A stretch of 35,507 nt of DNA from NCBI RefSeq assembly GCF_025655475.1, contig NZ_JAHTIK010000001.1, positions 646,080 through 681,586 on the forward strand. The letters are read 5' to 3'. This document shows positions 25,178 through 33,057 of this stretch, in pieces (the first letter of the stretch is position 1; each line of letters begins with the position of its first letter). Origin of the DNA: Kitasatospora sp. DSM 101779. GTDB taxonomy: Bacteria > Actinomycetota > Actinomycetes > Streptomycetales > Streptomycetaceae. The notes beneath the pieces were generated by a model. That model was not told the DNA's origin. It did not search any database and saw only the letters and a program-made list of their open reading frames with translations. The position numbers and the translations under genes were made by a program.

Positions 25178-25519
25178 ATGGTCGCTCGCACGCCCGCCCG
25201 GGCGGACTCGCCGCTGTCGCTCTGGTCCAAGGACTCCGTGCTGTCCATCGCCTCCACCGGCTCGGCGCTCTCGATCGGGTCCGTCGGCTCGGTGCTCTCC
25301 GTCGGCTCGGTCGGCAGCGCGCTGTCGATCGGCTCGATCGGCTCGGCGCTCTCGCTGATCTCGGCCGGATCCTGGCTCAGCACCGGCTCGCTCCTGTCCG
25401 CCCAGTCCTGCTGGTCGGTGCTCTCCTGGCGGTCCTCCCGCGGGCTGATGGCCGCCGGCACCGCCGCGGCGGTGGCCGGTACCGCCCTGCTCGCCGTCCG
25501 GCGCACCGCGCGCCGCTGA
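25178..25519 (+). CDS. Small protein of 26 consecutive Ser-x-x triplets with C-terminal membrane helix
   Basis: The 113-residue product is not assigned to a family. From residue 11 to 88 every third residue is Ser without exception, beginning SPL SLW SKD SVL SIA STG and continuing as near-9-residue units of the form S-V/A-L-S-I-G-S-V-G, with hydrophobic and Gly positions alternating. Such strict triplet order suggests a solenoid (left-handed beta-helix or polyproline-II-like) with a serine face. A hydrophobic helix follows (about 90-106, LMAAGTAAAVAGTALLAV), then a basic tail RRTARR, as in tail-anchored membrane proteins. Serine codons vary (TCG, TCC, AGC), so the order is kept at protein level. 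It is divergent from the TetR operon and 33 bp before a serine hydrolase gene, probably one operon. Confidence 0.8.
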   Translation: MVARTPARADSPLSLWSKDSVLSIASTGSALSIGSVGSVLSVGSVGSALSIGSIGSALSLISAGSWLSTGSLLSAQSCWSVLSWRSSRGLMAAGTAAAVAGTALLAVRRTARR

Positions 25520-25552
25520 CCCGCCCGCCGTGACCGGGCCGGGGGCGACGCC

Positions 25553-27379
25553 GTGGCCGCAGGGACGCCGGACCGGCAGGCCCGGTACGGGCTGGACCTG
25601 ACGGAGCACCGGGCCGAGGCGCACGGGCTCACCGCGCTGGGCCTGCAACCCGTGCGGATCTCCGGGTACCTGCACGACGGCACACCCCGGTACACCAGCC
25701 TCTGGGCGGCCACGACCGGCGGCACCCGGCGGATCCGGTGCGGCCTCACCGCGGCCGCATTCGGGGCCGCCCTCCGCGAGCTGGCCCGCAGCGGGTTCCG
25801 GCCGGTCGACGTGTCGGCCTGCGGCACGCCCGGCGGCCCGCTGTTCAGCGCCGTCTGGGAGCAGGAGGACGGGCCGGAGTGGACCGCCCGGCACGGTCTG
25901 CGCACCGCCGAGTACCGGTTGCTGGCCGACCGGCTCACCCGCGCCGGCCACCGGCTGCGCTGCCTCGCACCGTACGAGGACGCGGACGGCGAACGCTTCG
26001 TCTGCGTCTGGGACCGCACGGCCGGGCCGGACTGGACGGTGCGCCACGGGCTGTCGCCCGAGGCCCTCCGGCACGCGGACGCCGCGCTCGCCGCCGACGG
26101 CTTCCGGCTGGTCCGCTCGCTCGGCCACCCCCTCGGCCGGCATGCCCGGTGCACCGGCATCTGGGAGCGTTCGCCGGGCCGGCCGTACACCGCCGAGCAC
26201 GGCGTCCCCCTGCCCGAACACCTCCGGCACGCCGCCCGGCACGCGGCCGCCGGGCGCCGCCTGGTCGACCTCGGCGGCTTCGCCGTCGGCGGCACCGAGC
26301 TGTGCACCGCCGTCTGGGAGTCCGGCCCGCCGGACGGCCCCGAGGACCCGGTGACGGCGCTGGTCGAGCCCTTCCGGCGGACCTGGTCCGTGCCCGGGCT
26401 CTCGCTGGCGGTGGCGGACCGCGGCGAGGTGCTGACCGCCCGCGCCTTCGGCCACGCCAACCCGGCCACCCGCGAGAGCGCCACCCCAGGCCACCGCTTC
26501 CGCCTCGCCAGCGTCAGCAAGCCGATCACGTCCGCCGCCGTCCACCTGCTCGCCGACCACGCCCGACTCACCCTCACGGAGCGGGTGTTCGGCGACGGCG
26601 CGCTGCTCGGCACCCGCTACGGCCGGCGGCCGTACGGCGCCCGGCTGCGGGCGCTGCGCGTGCAGCACCTGCTGGAACACACCTCCGGCGGCTGGACGAA
26701 CGACGCGGACGACCCGATGTTCGGCCGTCTCTCGCTCGGTCTGGACGCGCTGGTGTCGCGAACGCTCGACCACCACCCGCTGCGCGCCTTCCCCGGCACC
26801 GTCCACGGCTACTCCAACTTCGGCTACTGCCTGCTCGGCCGGATCGTCGAACGCGTCTCGGGCCTGACGTACGGGGAGTTCGTCCGGCGCCACCTGCTCG
26901 TGCCGGCCGGCGCCGGGCAGGCCGTACTGGCCGGGGCGACCGCCGCCGACCGGCAGGACCCGGAGGCGGTCTACCTCGGCACCGGCCCGCACGCGCCCTA
27001 CCGGATCCGGGTCGACCGGATGGACGCCGCCGGCGGCTGGGCCGCGGCCCCCGCCGACGTGCTGCGCCTGCTCGCCGCCCTGGACGGCACCGCGGCACGG
27101 CCCGCCCTCCTGCGACCGGAGACCTTCGCGGCGATGACCACCGCCTCGGCACGGCGGCCCGCCACCGCGACCTCGGGCGGCTACGCCCGCGGGTGGGCGG
27201 TCAACACCGCCGGCACGATCTGGCACACCGGCGCGATGGCGGGCACGCAGTCGGTGCTGGTCCGCCGCGCCGACGGACGGGCCTGGTGCGCCGTCTGCAA
27301 CACCGGGCGGCCGGACGACACGCTGGGCGAAGGTCTCGACGAGCTGATGTGGGAGGTGCAGGCGGTCGTCGGCGGCTGA
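25553..27379 (+). CDS. Polyglycine-hydrolase-like serine hydrolase with N-terminal tandem repeats
   Basis: The 608-residue product has two parts. Residues about 8-258 hold five repeats of roughly 50 residues, each ending in an aromatic strand such as FVCVWDRTAGPDW or FSAVWEQEDGPEW followed by RHGL, matching the bacterial tandem repeat domain 1 pattern. Residues about 265-600 are a class C beta-lactamase-like (serbp) domain with S320-V-S-K323, Y420-S-N422 and H558-T-G, all catalytic elements present. The same pairing is known from polyglycine hydrolases, which cut Gly-Gly bonds; acyl-ester or peptide substrates are also possible. No signal peptide is seen from GTG 25553, which is unusual because relatives are mostly exported. 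It follows the Ser-x-x gene by 33 bp and the start codon has only a weak upstream G-run. Confidence 0.88.
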   Translation: MAAGTPDRQARYGLDLTEHRAEAHGLTALGLQPVRISGYLHDGTPRYTSLWAATTGGTRRIRCGLTAAAFGAALRELARSGFRPVDVSACGTPGGPLFSAVWEQEDGPEWTARHGLRTAEYRLLADRLTRAGHRLRCLAPYEDADGERFVCVWDRTAGPDWTVRHGLSPEALRHADAALAADGFRLVRSLGHPLGRHARCTGIWERSPGRPYTAEHGVPLPEHLRHAARHAAAGRRLVDLGGFAVGGTELCTAVWESGPPDGPEDPVTALVEPFRRTWSVPGLSLAVADRGEVLTARAFGHANPATRESATPGHRFRLASVSKPITSAAVHLLADHARLTLTERVFGDGALLGTRYGRRPYGARLRALRVQHLLEHTSGGWTNDADDPMFGRLSLGLDALVSRTLDHHPLRAFPGTVHGYSNFGYCLLGRIVERVSGLTYGEFVRRHLLVPAGAGQAVLAGATAADRQDPEAVYLGTGPHAPYRIRVDRMDAAGGWAAAPADVLRLLAALDGTAARPALLRPETFAAMTTASARRPATATSGGYARGWAVNTAGTIWHTGAMAGTQSVLVRRADGRAWCAVCNTGRPDDTLGEGLDELMWEVQAVVGG

Positions 27380-27639
27380 CGGCACGGGTCCGCGCCCGCC
27401 GCTCTCCTGGCGGCCTGTCAGCAGAGTGTCAAAGGTCGGCGGGTGTCCCTGCCAGGGTGGTCGATTGCCCCGGTCGGGCCGTGGCCCGAGACTCTAGGGA
27501 CGTCGGCGGGCCCCCCGGGGGCCGAGGCCGACCGTCCGGGGGGCCACCGGGCCGGCGACACCGCGTCGACGGCCGGCTGGGGCGTGCGCCCAGGCGACCC
27601 GGGCACGTGACTCCGCCGGCCGACCCCACCGAGGTGACG

Positions 27640-29079
27640 ATGACCGCCCTGTCCCTGAGCAAGCCCAGACGGGTGCGCCTGCTCCCCCTGGTCGCTCTGA
27701 TCTTCTTCAGCGTCTCGGGCGGCGCATACGGCATCGAGGAACTGTTCTCCACCTCGGGGCCGGGCATCGCCGTCCTGCTGATCGTGGTGACCCCGCTGAT
27801 CTACAGCGTGCCGCACGCCCTGGTCTGCGCCGAACTCGGCACCGCCATACCGGTCGAGGGCGGCTACTACCACTGGGTCAAGCGCGGCCTCGGCAGGTTC
27901 TGGGGCTTCCAGCAGGGCCTGCTGCAGTGGATCTGCAGCTTTGTCGACATGGCACTGTACCCGGTGCTCTTCACCAGCTACCTGCAGAGCGTCGCGGGCT
28001 TCGTCGCCCCGGGCAGGCACGTCCTGTTCCGGCTCGGCCACCTGCAGTTCGACCTGAACTGGTTCATCTGCGTCGCCGTGATCGCCGTCTTCACCCTGCT
28101 CAACCTGCTGGGCGCCGGCTGGGTCGGCGAGTCCTCGGTGGCGTTCGCCGCCATCTGTCTGACGCCCATGCTGATCCTCACCGCCGTCGGCGCGGCCCGC
28201 CTGATCGGCGAGGGTACCAACCCGGTCTCCACCGCCACCGCCACGACCGACCAGTCCGCCTGGACGGCCTTCGGCGCCGGCCTGTTCATCGTGATGTGGA
28301 ACTACTCCGGCTGGGACAGCGTGTCCAACGTCGCCGGGGAGATGGAGAATCCGCGCAAGCACCTGCCCAAGGCGCTGGCGGTCTCGGTCGTCCTCATCAT
28401 GGTCGGCTACCTGCTGCCGTCGATCGCCGCCCTGGCCACCGGCGCCGACGGGGACGCCGGCTGGAAGGGCTGGGAGGCCGGGTCGTTCTCCGAGGTCGCC
28501 CGCGAACTCGCCGGACCCTGGCTGCAGTTGGCCGTGACCATCGGCGGGATGTTCGCAGCGGTCGCGATGTTCTCCGCCCTGCTGGCCTCCAACTCCCGGC
28601 TGCCGCTGGTCCTCGCCCAGGACGGCTACTTCCCGCAGTGGATGGCCAAGGAGAACCGGCGCTACCGCGCCCCCGTCGCCTCCATCGTCGGCTCCGCCGC
28701 CGTGTACGCGCTGTTCTGCCTCAGCAGCTTCGCCAACCTGGTGATCTTCGACGTCTTCCTCACCAACATCGGCATCCTGCTGGAGGTCGCCGCCCTGATC
28801 GCCCTACGCATCCGCGAGCCCGAACTCGAGCGCCCGTACCGCATCCCCGGCGGGGCGTTCGGCATCACCGGCATCGTGGTCTGCCTGATCGGCATCTCGG
28901 TGTGGGCCGCCTGGCAGCAGTACGTGGAGAGCGGCACCCAGGCGGTGACGTACGGCCTGGTCGTCGTCGCCGGCTCGGTCCTGCTCTACCTGCCGCTCTC
29001 GCGGCTGCGGGACCGCCGGCTCCGGCTCGCCGGGGCGGACGTCCCGCCCGAGGCCGCGGGCGTGTCGACACCCGCCTGA
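27640..29079 (+). CDS. APC-superfamily amino acid permease
   Basis: The 479-residue product has about 12 hydrophobic helices and the amino acid/polyamine/organocation order: LIFFSVSGGAYGIEELF as helix 1 with a Gly-rich break, AELGTAIPVEGGYYHWVKRG between helices 2 and 3, and WNYSGWDSVSNVAGEMENPR in the sixth helix loop, as in LAT-like and eukaryote-like APC transporters. It imports or exchanges amino acids or polyamines across the cell membrane; the substrate is not readable. GAGGTGACG before ATG 27640 serves as ribosome binding site. A hairpin after the stop and a gene for a periplasmic-binding-protein homologue follow. The 260 bp upstream are GC-rich and contain no gene. Confidence 0.9.
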   Translation: MTALSLSKPRRVRLLPLVALIFFSVSGGAYGIEELFSTSGPGIAVLLIVVTPLIYSVPHALVCAELGTAIPVEGGYYHWVKRGLGRFWGFQQGLLQWICSFVDMALYPVLFTSYLQSVAGFVAPGRHVLFRLGHLQFDLNWFICVAVIAVFTLLNLLGAGWVGESSVAFAAICLTPMLILTAVGAARLIGEGTNPVSTATATTDQSAWTAFGAGLFIVMWNYSGWDSVSNVAGEMENPRKHLPKALAVSVVLIMVGYLLPSIAALATGADGDAGWKGWEAGSFSEVARELAGPWLQLAVTIGGMFAAVAMFSALLASNSRLPLVLAQDGYFPQWMAKENRRYRAPVASIVGSAAVYALFCLSSFANLVIFDVFLTNIGILLEVAALIALRIREPELERPYRIPGGAFGITGIVVCLIGISVWAAWQQYVESGTQAVTYGLVVVAGSVLLYLPLSRLRDRRLRLAGADVPPEAAGVSTPA

Positions 29080-29099
29080 CCTCCGCCGTGCCCGGCTGC

Positions 29100-29122
29100 C
29101 CGCCGCCGCAGAACGGCGGCGG
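29100..29122 (+). terminator. Hairpin terminator after the APC permease
   Basis: CCGCCGCCG and CGGCGGCGG form a 9-bp stem with the loop CAGAA. There is no U-run. A -10-like TACCCT at 29127-29132 may start the next transcript. Confidence 0.55.
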
Positions 29123-29169
29123 CGGGTACCCTGCCCGGACGACGCATCGTCACACGGGGGACGCCACCG

Positions 29170-30282
29170 ATGACCACGCCACCGCCGCCGTCCGGGGCGG
29201 AGCCGAACGACGGACCGTCCGTCCGGATCGGCGCGCTCGTTCCGCTGACCCGGCCCGGCTGGGTCGAGGCCGGCCGGCACCTGCTCGCCGGACTCGAACT
29301 GGCCGTTCGCGACGTCAACCGGGCCGGCGGGATCGCCGGAAGACCACTGGAACTGGCCGTCCGGGACACCGCGGCCGACCCGCAGCGCGCCGCGGCGGCC
29401 GTGGACGAACTGGCCCACCTGGGCGTGGCCGCCCTGGCGGGCGAGTACCACAGCGTCGCCGCCCGCGCCGCCGCGGCCAGGGCCGACGCCCTCGGCCTGC
29501 CGTTCCTCTGCTCGTCGGCCGTCCTCGACGCGCTCACCGACCAGCCGACGGACCGGGTCGCGCGCCTCCCCCCGGCGCAGTCCCACGGCTGGCGGATCTA
29601 CGCCGACTTCCTCCTCGGAACGGGTCACCGTCGCATCGCCGTGGCAGCCGAGCCGAGCGTCTACTGGGCCGCCGGGACGGGCATCCTGCGGGACCACCTC
29701 GCCGCGCGCGGCGGCACCCTCGTCGAACTGGACGCACGTACGCTCACCCCCGCGGCACTGTGCGGGGAACTCGTCGAGCGGGGCGCCACGGCCCTCCTCC
29801 TCCTCGTCGGCAGCCCGGAACCGGCCGTGCCGATCGTCCGGTCCGTCCGCCGCGACCCGCGCCTCGCCGAGCTGCTGGTCGGCGCTCCGGCCGGACAGCC
29901 GGAGTTCACCGAATGGGCCTCGCTGCTGGGCGACGAGGGCGCCGCGATCCCGTTCCTGCGCTACCTGCCCGAGCACCTCGGCCCGCTCGGCACCCGCGTC
30001 CGCACGGCCCTCCGCGAGCACCTGGGCGAGGCGCCGTCCTTCGTCGGCTACGAGGGCTACGACACGATCACCGTCCTCGCCGAGGCGCTGCGCGCCCACG
30101 GCACGGACCGGTCGCGCATCGCCGGGTCCTGGCCGCACCTCGCGGTCGAGGGCACCCGCGGGACGATCCGGTTCTCCCGCGTGCCGGGCATCGGCGTGCT
30201 GCAGTGGGCCCGGCCACCGGTCCAGGTCGCCGACCGGGACCCTGCGGAGCCCGATCGCTTCCGGGTCCTTCACACCGGCTGA
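29170..30282 (+). CDS. Branched-chain amino acid-type substrate-binding protein without signal peptide
   Basis: The 370-residue product has the type I periplasmic-binding-protein fold of LivJ/receptor ligand-binding family members: VRIGALVPLTRPGWVEAGRH, LELAVRDVNRAGGIAGRPLE, DTAADPQRAAAAVDEL, then ALAGEYHSVAARAAAARADA, and near the end SFVGYEGYDTITVLAEALR. Normal members are secreted or lipid-anchored, but this one starts MTTPPPPSGAEPNDGPSVRIG with neither hydrophobic segment nor lipobox Cys. It may therefore be a cytoplasmic sensor. ATG 29170 follows GGGGGAC. No ABC permease genes are adjacent; the APC permease upstream reads in the same direction. An upstream start with a signal sequence is excluded by the terminator hairpin 48 bp away. 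Confidence 0.85.
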   Translation: MTTPPPPSGAEPNDGPSVRIGALVPLTRPGWVEAGRHLLAGLELAVRDVNRAGGIAGRPLELAVRDTAADPQRAAAAVDELAHLGVAALAGEYHSVAARAAAARADALGLPFLCSSAVLDALTDQPTDRVARLPPAQSHGWRIYADFLLGTGHRRIAVAAEPSVYWAAGTGILRDHLAARGGTLVELDARTLTPAALCGELVERGATALLLLVGSPEPAVPIVRSVRRDPRLAELLVGAPAGQPEFTEWASLLGDEGAAIPFLRYLPEHLGPLGTRVRTALREHLGEAPSFVGYEGYDTITVLAEALRAHGTDRSRIAGSWPHLAVEGTRGTIRFSRVPGIGVLQWARPPVQVADRDPAEPDRFRVLHTG

Positions 30283-30375
30283 GCACCCGGAGCCCCGGGC
30301 GGGACGGTGGTGCCGGCCGCCGTGCGGTGATCGAAGACCACGCGCGCCGTCGGCGGGGTCACACCTGGCACGGTG

Positions 30376-31057
30376 TCAGTTCGCGCGCTCCGCGCCGCCG
30401 GCTGCCCGACCGATCTCGAAGGACGCACCGGGAGCGGTGTACTGGACGGGACCGTCGAACCGTGTCGACGCACGGGTCGCCGCCTGCTCCGGTGTCAGGA
30501 ACGGCCCGACATGGGTGACGATCAACCGGCCGGCGCCGGCCGCACGGGCGGTCTCCGCGGCGCCCTCGGGGGTGTGGTGCACTCGGTCGCCCTCGGCGGG
30601 CGCCTGCACGCTGTCGGCCTCGCACGGCAGCGCGTCACACCCGCCGGCCAGCTCCGACAGGCCGGCGCCCGGGGCGGTGTCCCCGGAGTGGACCAGCGAC
30701 CGGCCGGAGGCCTCGGTGCGCAGCGCGAAGGCGGGAACACCGTGCTCCACCGCCCCGCTCGTCAGCCGGAGCGGGCCCACGTCCACCCGGTGACCGTCGG
30801 CCGACTCGGTGATCGCGAAGGCGGACTCGATCGGACTGCGGACGGAGGTGCTGCCGAGGAAGCCCGCCGGCCGGTCGGCGATGCCGGGCGGACCGTAGAG
30901 CGGGATCGGCGCGCCCGGCCGGACGTCCGCGTCCAGGGCGCCGTAAGAGGCGGTGAGCAGATCCGCGCGGTGATCGGCGTGCAGGTGCGAGATCCCAGAT
31001 CGCATCCAGCTCGTCCAGCCGGACGTGGCGCTGCAACGGCCCGACGGTCCCCGGTGC
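30376..31057 (-). pseudogene. MBL-fold metallo-hydrolase, 5'-truncated and frameshifted
   Basis: The C-terminal two thirds are well preserved: ISHLHADHRADLL with the zinc motif HxHxDH, then LRLTSGAVEHGVPAFALR, SGRSLVHSGDTAPGAGL, and TARAAGAGRLIVTHVGPF. Upstream the remnant PGTVGPLQRHVRLDELDAIW is in another frame; joining needs removal of one C in the run at 30994-30996 (the family has ...AIW-ISHLHADH). The first 40 or so residues (the N-terminal strands) are missing, and the neighbouring rightward gene and its promoter start there. An intact relative would be about 250 residues, an RNase Z-like or cyclase-type hydrolase. Read in either frame alone, the protein would be non-functional. Confidence 0.75.
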
Positions 31058-31068
31058 AGTTGCGGCAC

Positions 31069-31074
31069 TAGGGT
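31069..31074 (+). promoter_or_regulatory. -10 box TAGGGT for a leaderless transcript
   Basis: A perfect consensus hexamer ends 6 bp before ATG 31081, and no ribosome binding site is seen. It lies at the truncated 5' end of the MBL pseudogene. Confidence 0.55.
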
Positions 31075-31080
31075 GCGTGC

Positions 31081-32100
31081 ATGGCCAGAACCACTCCACC
31101 GCGTCCGCTCGATGTCGAGGCGCTCTTCCCCGAGTTGGCGCACCACCGCGGGACGACCACCCGGCTCCATCCGCGCCCGGGCCGGCCGGGGGTGGCGGAC
31201 AGTTCGGTGGGCGGGCCGCTGCTGTGGCCGGCGGACGAGCCGTGGCCGGTGTGCACCGAGCCGCACGCCCGTGCCCGGGGCCGGCGGCCGGCGGACATCC
31301 ACCGGTACCGGCACATCGTGTCTGCCGCGTGGCTCCGCGAGACCGACCCTGGTCCCACCGACCAGGAGCGGCAGGAACTGGCGGAACTCGACCGGAGTCA
31401 TCGCCTCACGGACGCCGAGGCGGCCCGCCCGCTGCCGCTGATCGGCTTCGCACAGCTCTACCGGCGAGATCTTCCCGACCTACTGCCCGGGCCGGACGAC
31501 TGCGATCTGCTGCAGGCCTTCTGGTGCCCGTTCGACGCACACGGCCCGACCGGCCACGGCATGCTCCTCGACCTGCGCTGGCGCCGCTCGTGGGAGGTGA
31601 CCGAGGTGCTGGCCTCGCCGCCGCAGCCGCAGGTGGTCGGATACGGCGGGTACGTGCCCGAGCCGTGTGTGCTGCATCCGGAGCAGGTGGCCACCTATCC
31701 GTTCGCCGGTCTCCTCCCGGAGGAGCTGTGTGCACGGATCGATGCGTGGGAGGACGAGTCCGAGGAGTCCGAGGACGACGAAGGCCCTGCCTCGGTCCGG
31801 TACCAGGACGACCTGTCGATCCCGCCGGGCTGGCGGGTCGGCGGCTTCGCCTCCTGGCACACCACCGATCCGGCCCCGATGGACTGCTCGGCCTGCGCGG
31901 CGCCGATGCGGCTGCTGCTGACCGTCGACAGCTCGGAGTGGGACGGCGGCAGCGGCAGTTGGAAGCCGCTGGAGGAACGGGGCCTGGCGCCCCATCCGCA
32001 CGCCACTCCGACGAAGGTGACCGTGGGCCGCTCGGGCGAACTCAACGTCTTCGCCTGCCCGGAGGACCCGGGGCACCCGCACCGCTGGAGCGTTCAGTAG
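31081..32100 (+). CDS. DUF1963 (YwqG-like) protein
   Basis: The 339-residue product follows the DUF1963/YwqG plan: an N-terminal WPADEPWPVC region after SSVGGPLLWP, a central RPLPLIGFAQLYRRDLPDL strand pair, and a late block SIPPGWRVGGFASWHTTDPA, then CSACAAPMRLLLTVDSSEWD with a CxxC pair. The family's function is poorly known; members occur near immunity and toxin loci in firmicutes, but nothing here suggests that. ATG 31081 is the leaderless start predicted from the -10 box at 31069. It overlaps the region where the divergent MBL gene lost its 5' end. Confidence 0.85.
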   Translation: MARTTPPRPLDVEALFPELAHHRGTTTRLHPRPGRPGVADSSVGGPLLWPADEPWPVCTEPHARARGRRPADIHRYRHIVSAAWLRETDPGPTDQERQELAELDRSHRLTDAEAARPLPLIGFAQLYRRDLPDLLPGPDDCDLLQAFWCPFDAHGPTGHGMLLDLRWRRSWEVTEVLASPPQPQVVGYGGYVPEPCVLHPEQVATYPFAGLLPEELCARIDAWEDESEESEDDEGPASVRYQDDLSIPPGWRVGGFASWHTTDPAPMDCSACAAPMRLLLTVDSSEWDGGSGSWKPLEERGLAPHPHATPTKVTVGRSGELNVFACPEDPGHPHRWSVQ

Positions 32101-32208
32101 GTCGCGGCGGCAGCGTCCGGGCGTGGCCCTCGCCCTTCGCCCACGGCCGGATCCGGGGCGGGCGGCGGCCGGTACGATGCACGCCGGACGACTGGGGGGG
32201 GAGCCGCG

Positions 32209-32805
32209 GTGTACTGGGTCGGGCTGGCGTTGTGCGTGCTGTTCGGCGGCGAGTTGGGGGCGGTGGCCGCGGGGATCGCGGACACCAGCGTGCCGCTGAT
32301 CGTGATCAGCGCCAACCTGGCGCCGTGGACGGCGATGCTCGGTTTCGCGCTGCTGCTCGCGGGCCGCCGGCGGCGGGAGGAGCTCGCGGCCGGGCCGGTG
32401 CGGAGGGAGGCCGCGATGGCCCGGATCGAGTCGTCCCGGGCGGTCGGCGAGGGCCCGGAGATCCCGCTGCAGCTGGACCTGACCGTGGCGCCGACGGGCC
32501 GTTCCGCGTACCGCGCGCACGCGACGGCGGTGGTGAACCTGATGGACCTGGACGACTACCGGGCGGGCCGGACGGTCGTGGTCGACCACGACCCGCAGCG
32601 GCCGTGGGACGTGCGGGTGCGCCGGCAGCCTGGCGCGGAGTTCGCGGGCAGGATCGCCCTCGCCAAGATCGACACGGCGCCGGTGGAGACCCGCCGCAGC
32701 GCACCGTCCCGCCCCGGCGGCCGGGGCGGCGTCGGGCTCGGGCTGCTGGCGGCCCTCGCCGGGGCACTGCTCTCGCTGGTGCCGTTCCACGGCTTCTACG
32801 GGTAG
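32209..32805 (+). CDS. Small membrane protein with soluble beta domain
   Basis: The 198-residue product begins with two hydrophobic segments (about residues 2-24 and 28-50) and then a soluble middle (IPLQLDLTVAPTGRSAYRAH, AGRTVVVDHDPQRPWDVRV) that reads as a small beta barrel. A final hydrophobic segment near 172-193 follows (GGVGLGLLAALAGALLSLVP). Streptomycete proteins with this plan are hypothetical. GTG 32209 follows a run of G (32197-32204) with AG, acting as ribosome binding site; a -10-like TACGAT lies at 32173-32178. The function is unknown. Confidence 0.75.
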   Translation: MYWVGLALCVLFGGELGAVAAGIADTSVPLIVISANLAPWTAMLGFALLLAGRRRREELAAGPVRREAAMARIESSRAVGEGPEIPLQLDLTVAPTGRSAYRAHATAVVNLMDLDDYRAGRTVVVDHDPQRPWDVRVRRQPGAEFAGRIALAKIDTAPVETRRSAPSRPGGRGGVGLGLLAALAGALLSLVPFHGFYG

Positions 32806-33057
32806 GGCGGGTCGGACTGCGGTCGCTCGTCCGCGGCGCAGGCGGACGACGACCGGGCGCAGGCAGACCCCAGGGGCCGCGGCGTCGATCAGCAGGGCCG
32901 CCCGCCACTGGCCGAGCGCACCACCCACCGTGAAGCACAGGTGCAGCAGTGCCGCCGCGGCGCCGGGCAGCGCCGGGCTCCACGTGGGTGGACGGGATCT
33001 CCCACGGATCGGCGGGCTGCTCCTCGCTGTCGGGGCGCCTTCACGCCCGTGTGGGGG

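Noticed and set aside
25052..27385. A long leftward open frame across the Ser-x-x and hydrolase genes
   Set aside because: It is the antisense of two genes with clear motifs and has no motif of its own.
27509..27523. GGCCCCCCGGGGGCC palindrome as a terminator or operator
   Set aside because: It has no loop and is pure G/C in a GC-rich leader; chance is likely in this base composition.
32806..33057. Gene fragment on the minus strand (LLHLCFTVGGALGQWRAALL)
   Set aside because: A short stretch looks coding-like but has no proper start, no known family and sits among GC-rich non-coding sequence.
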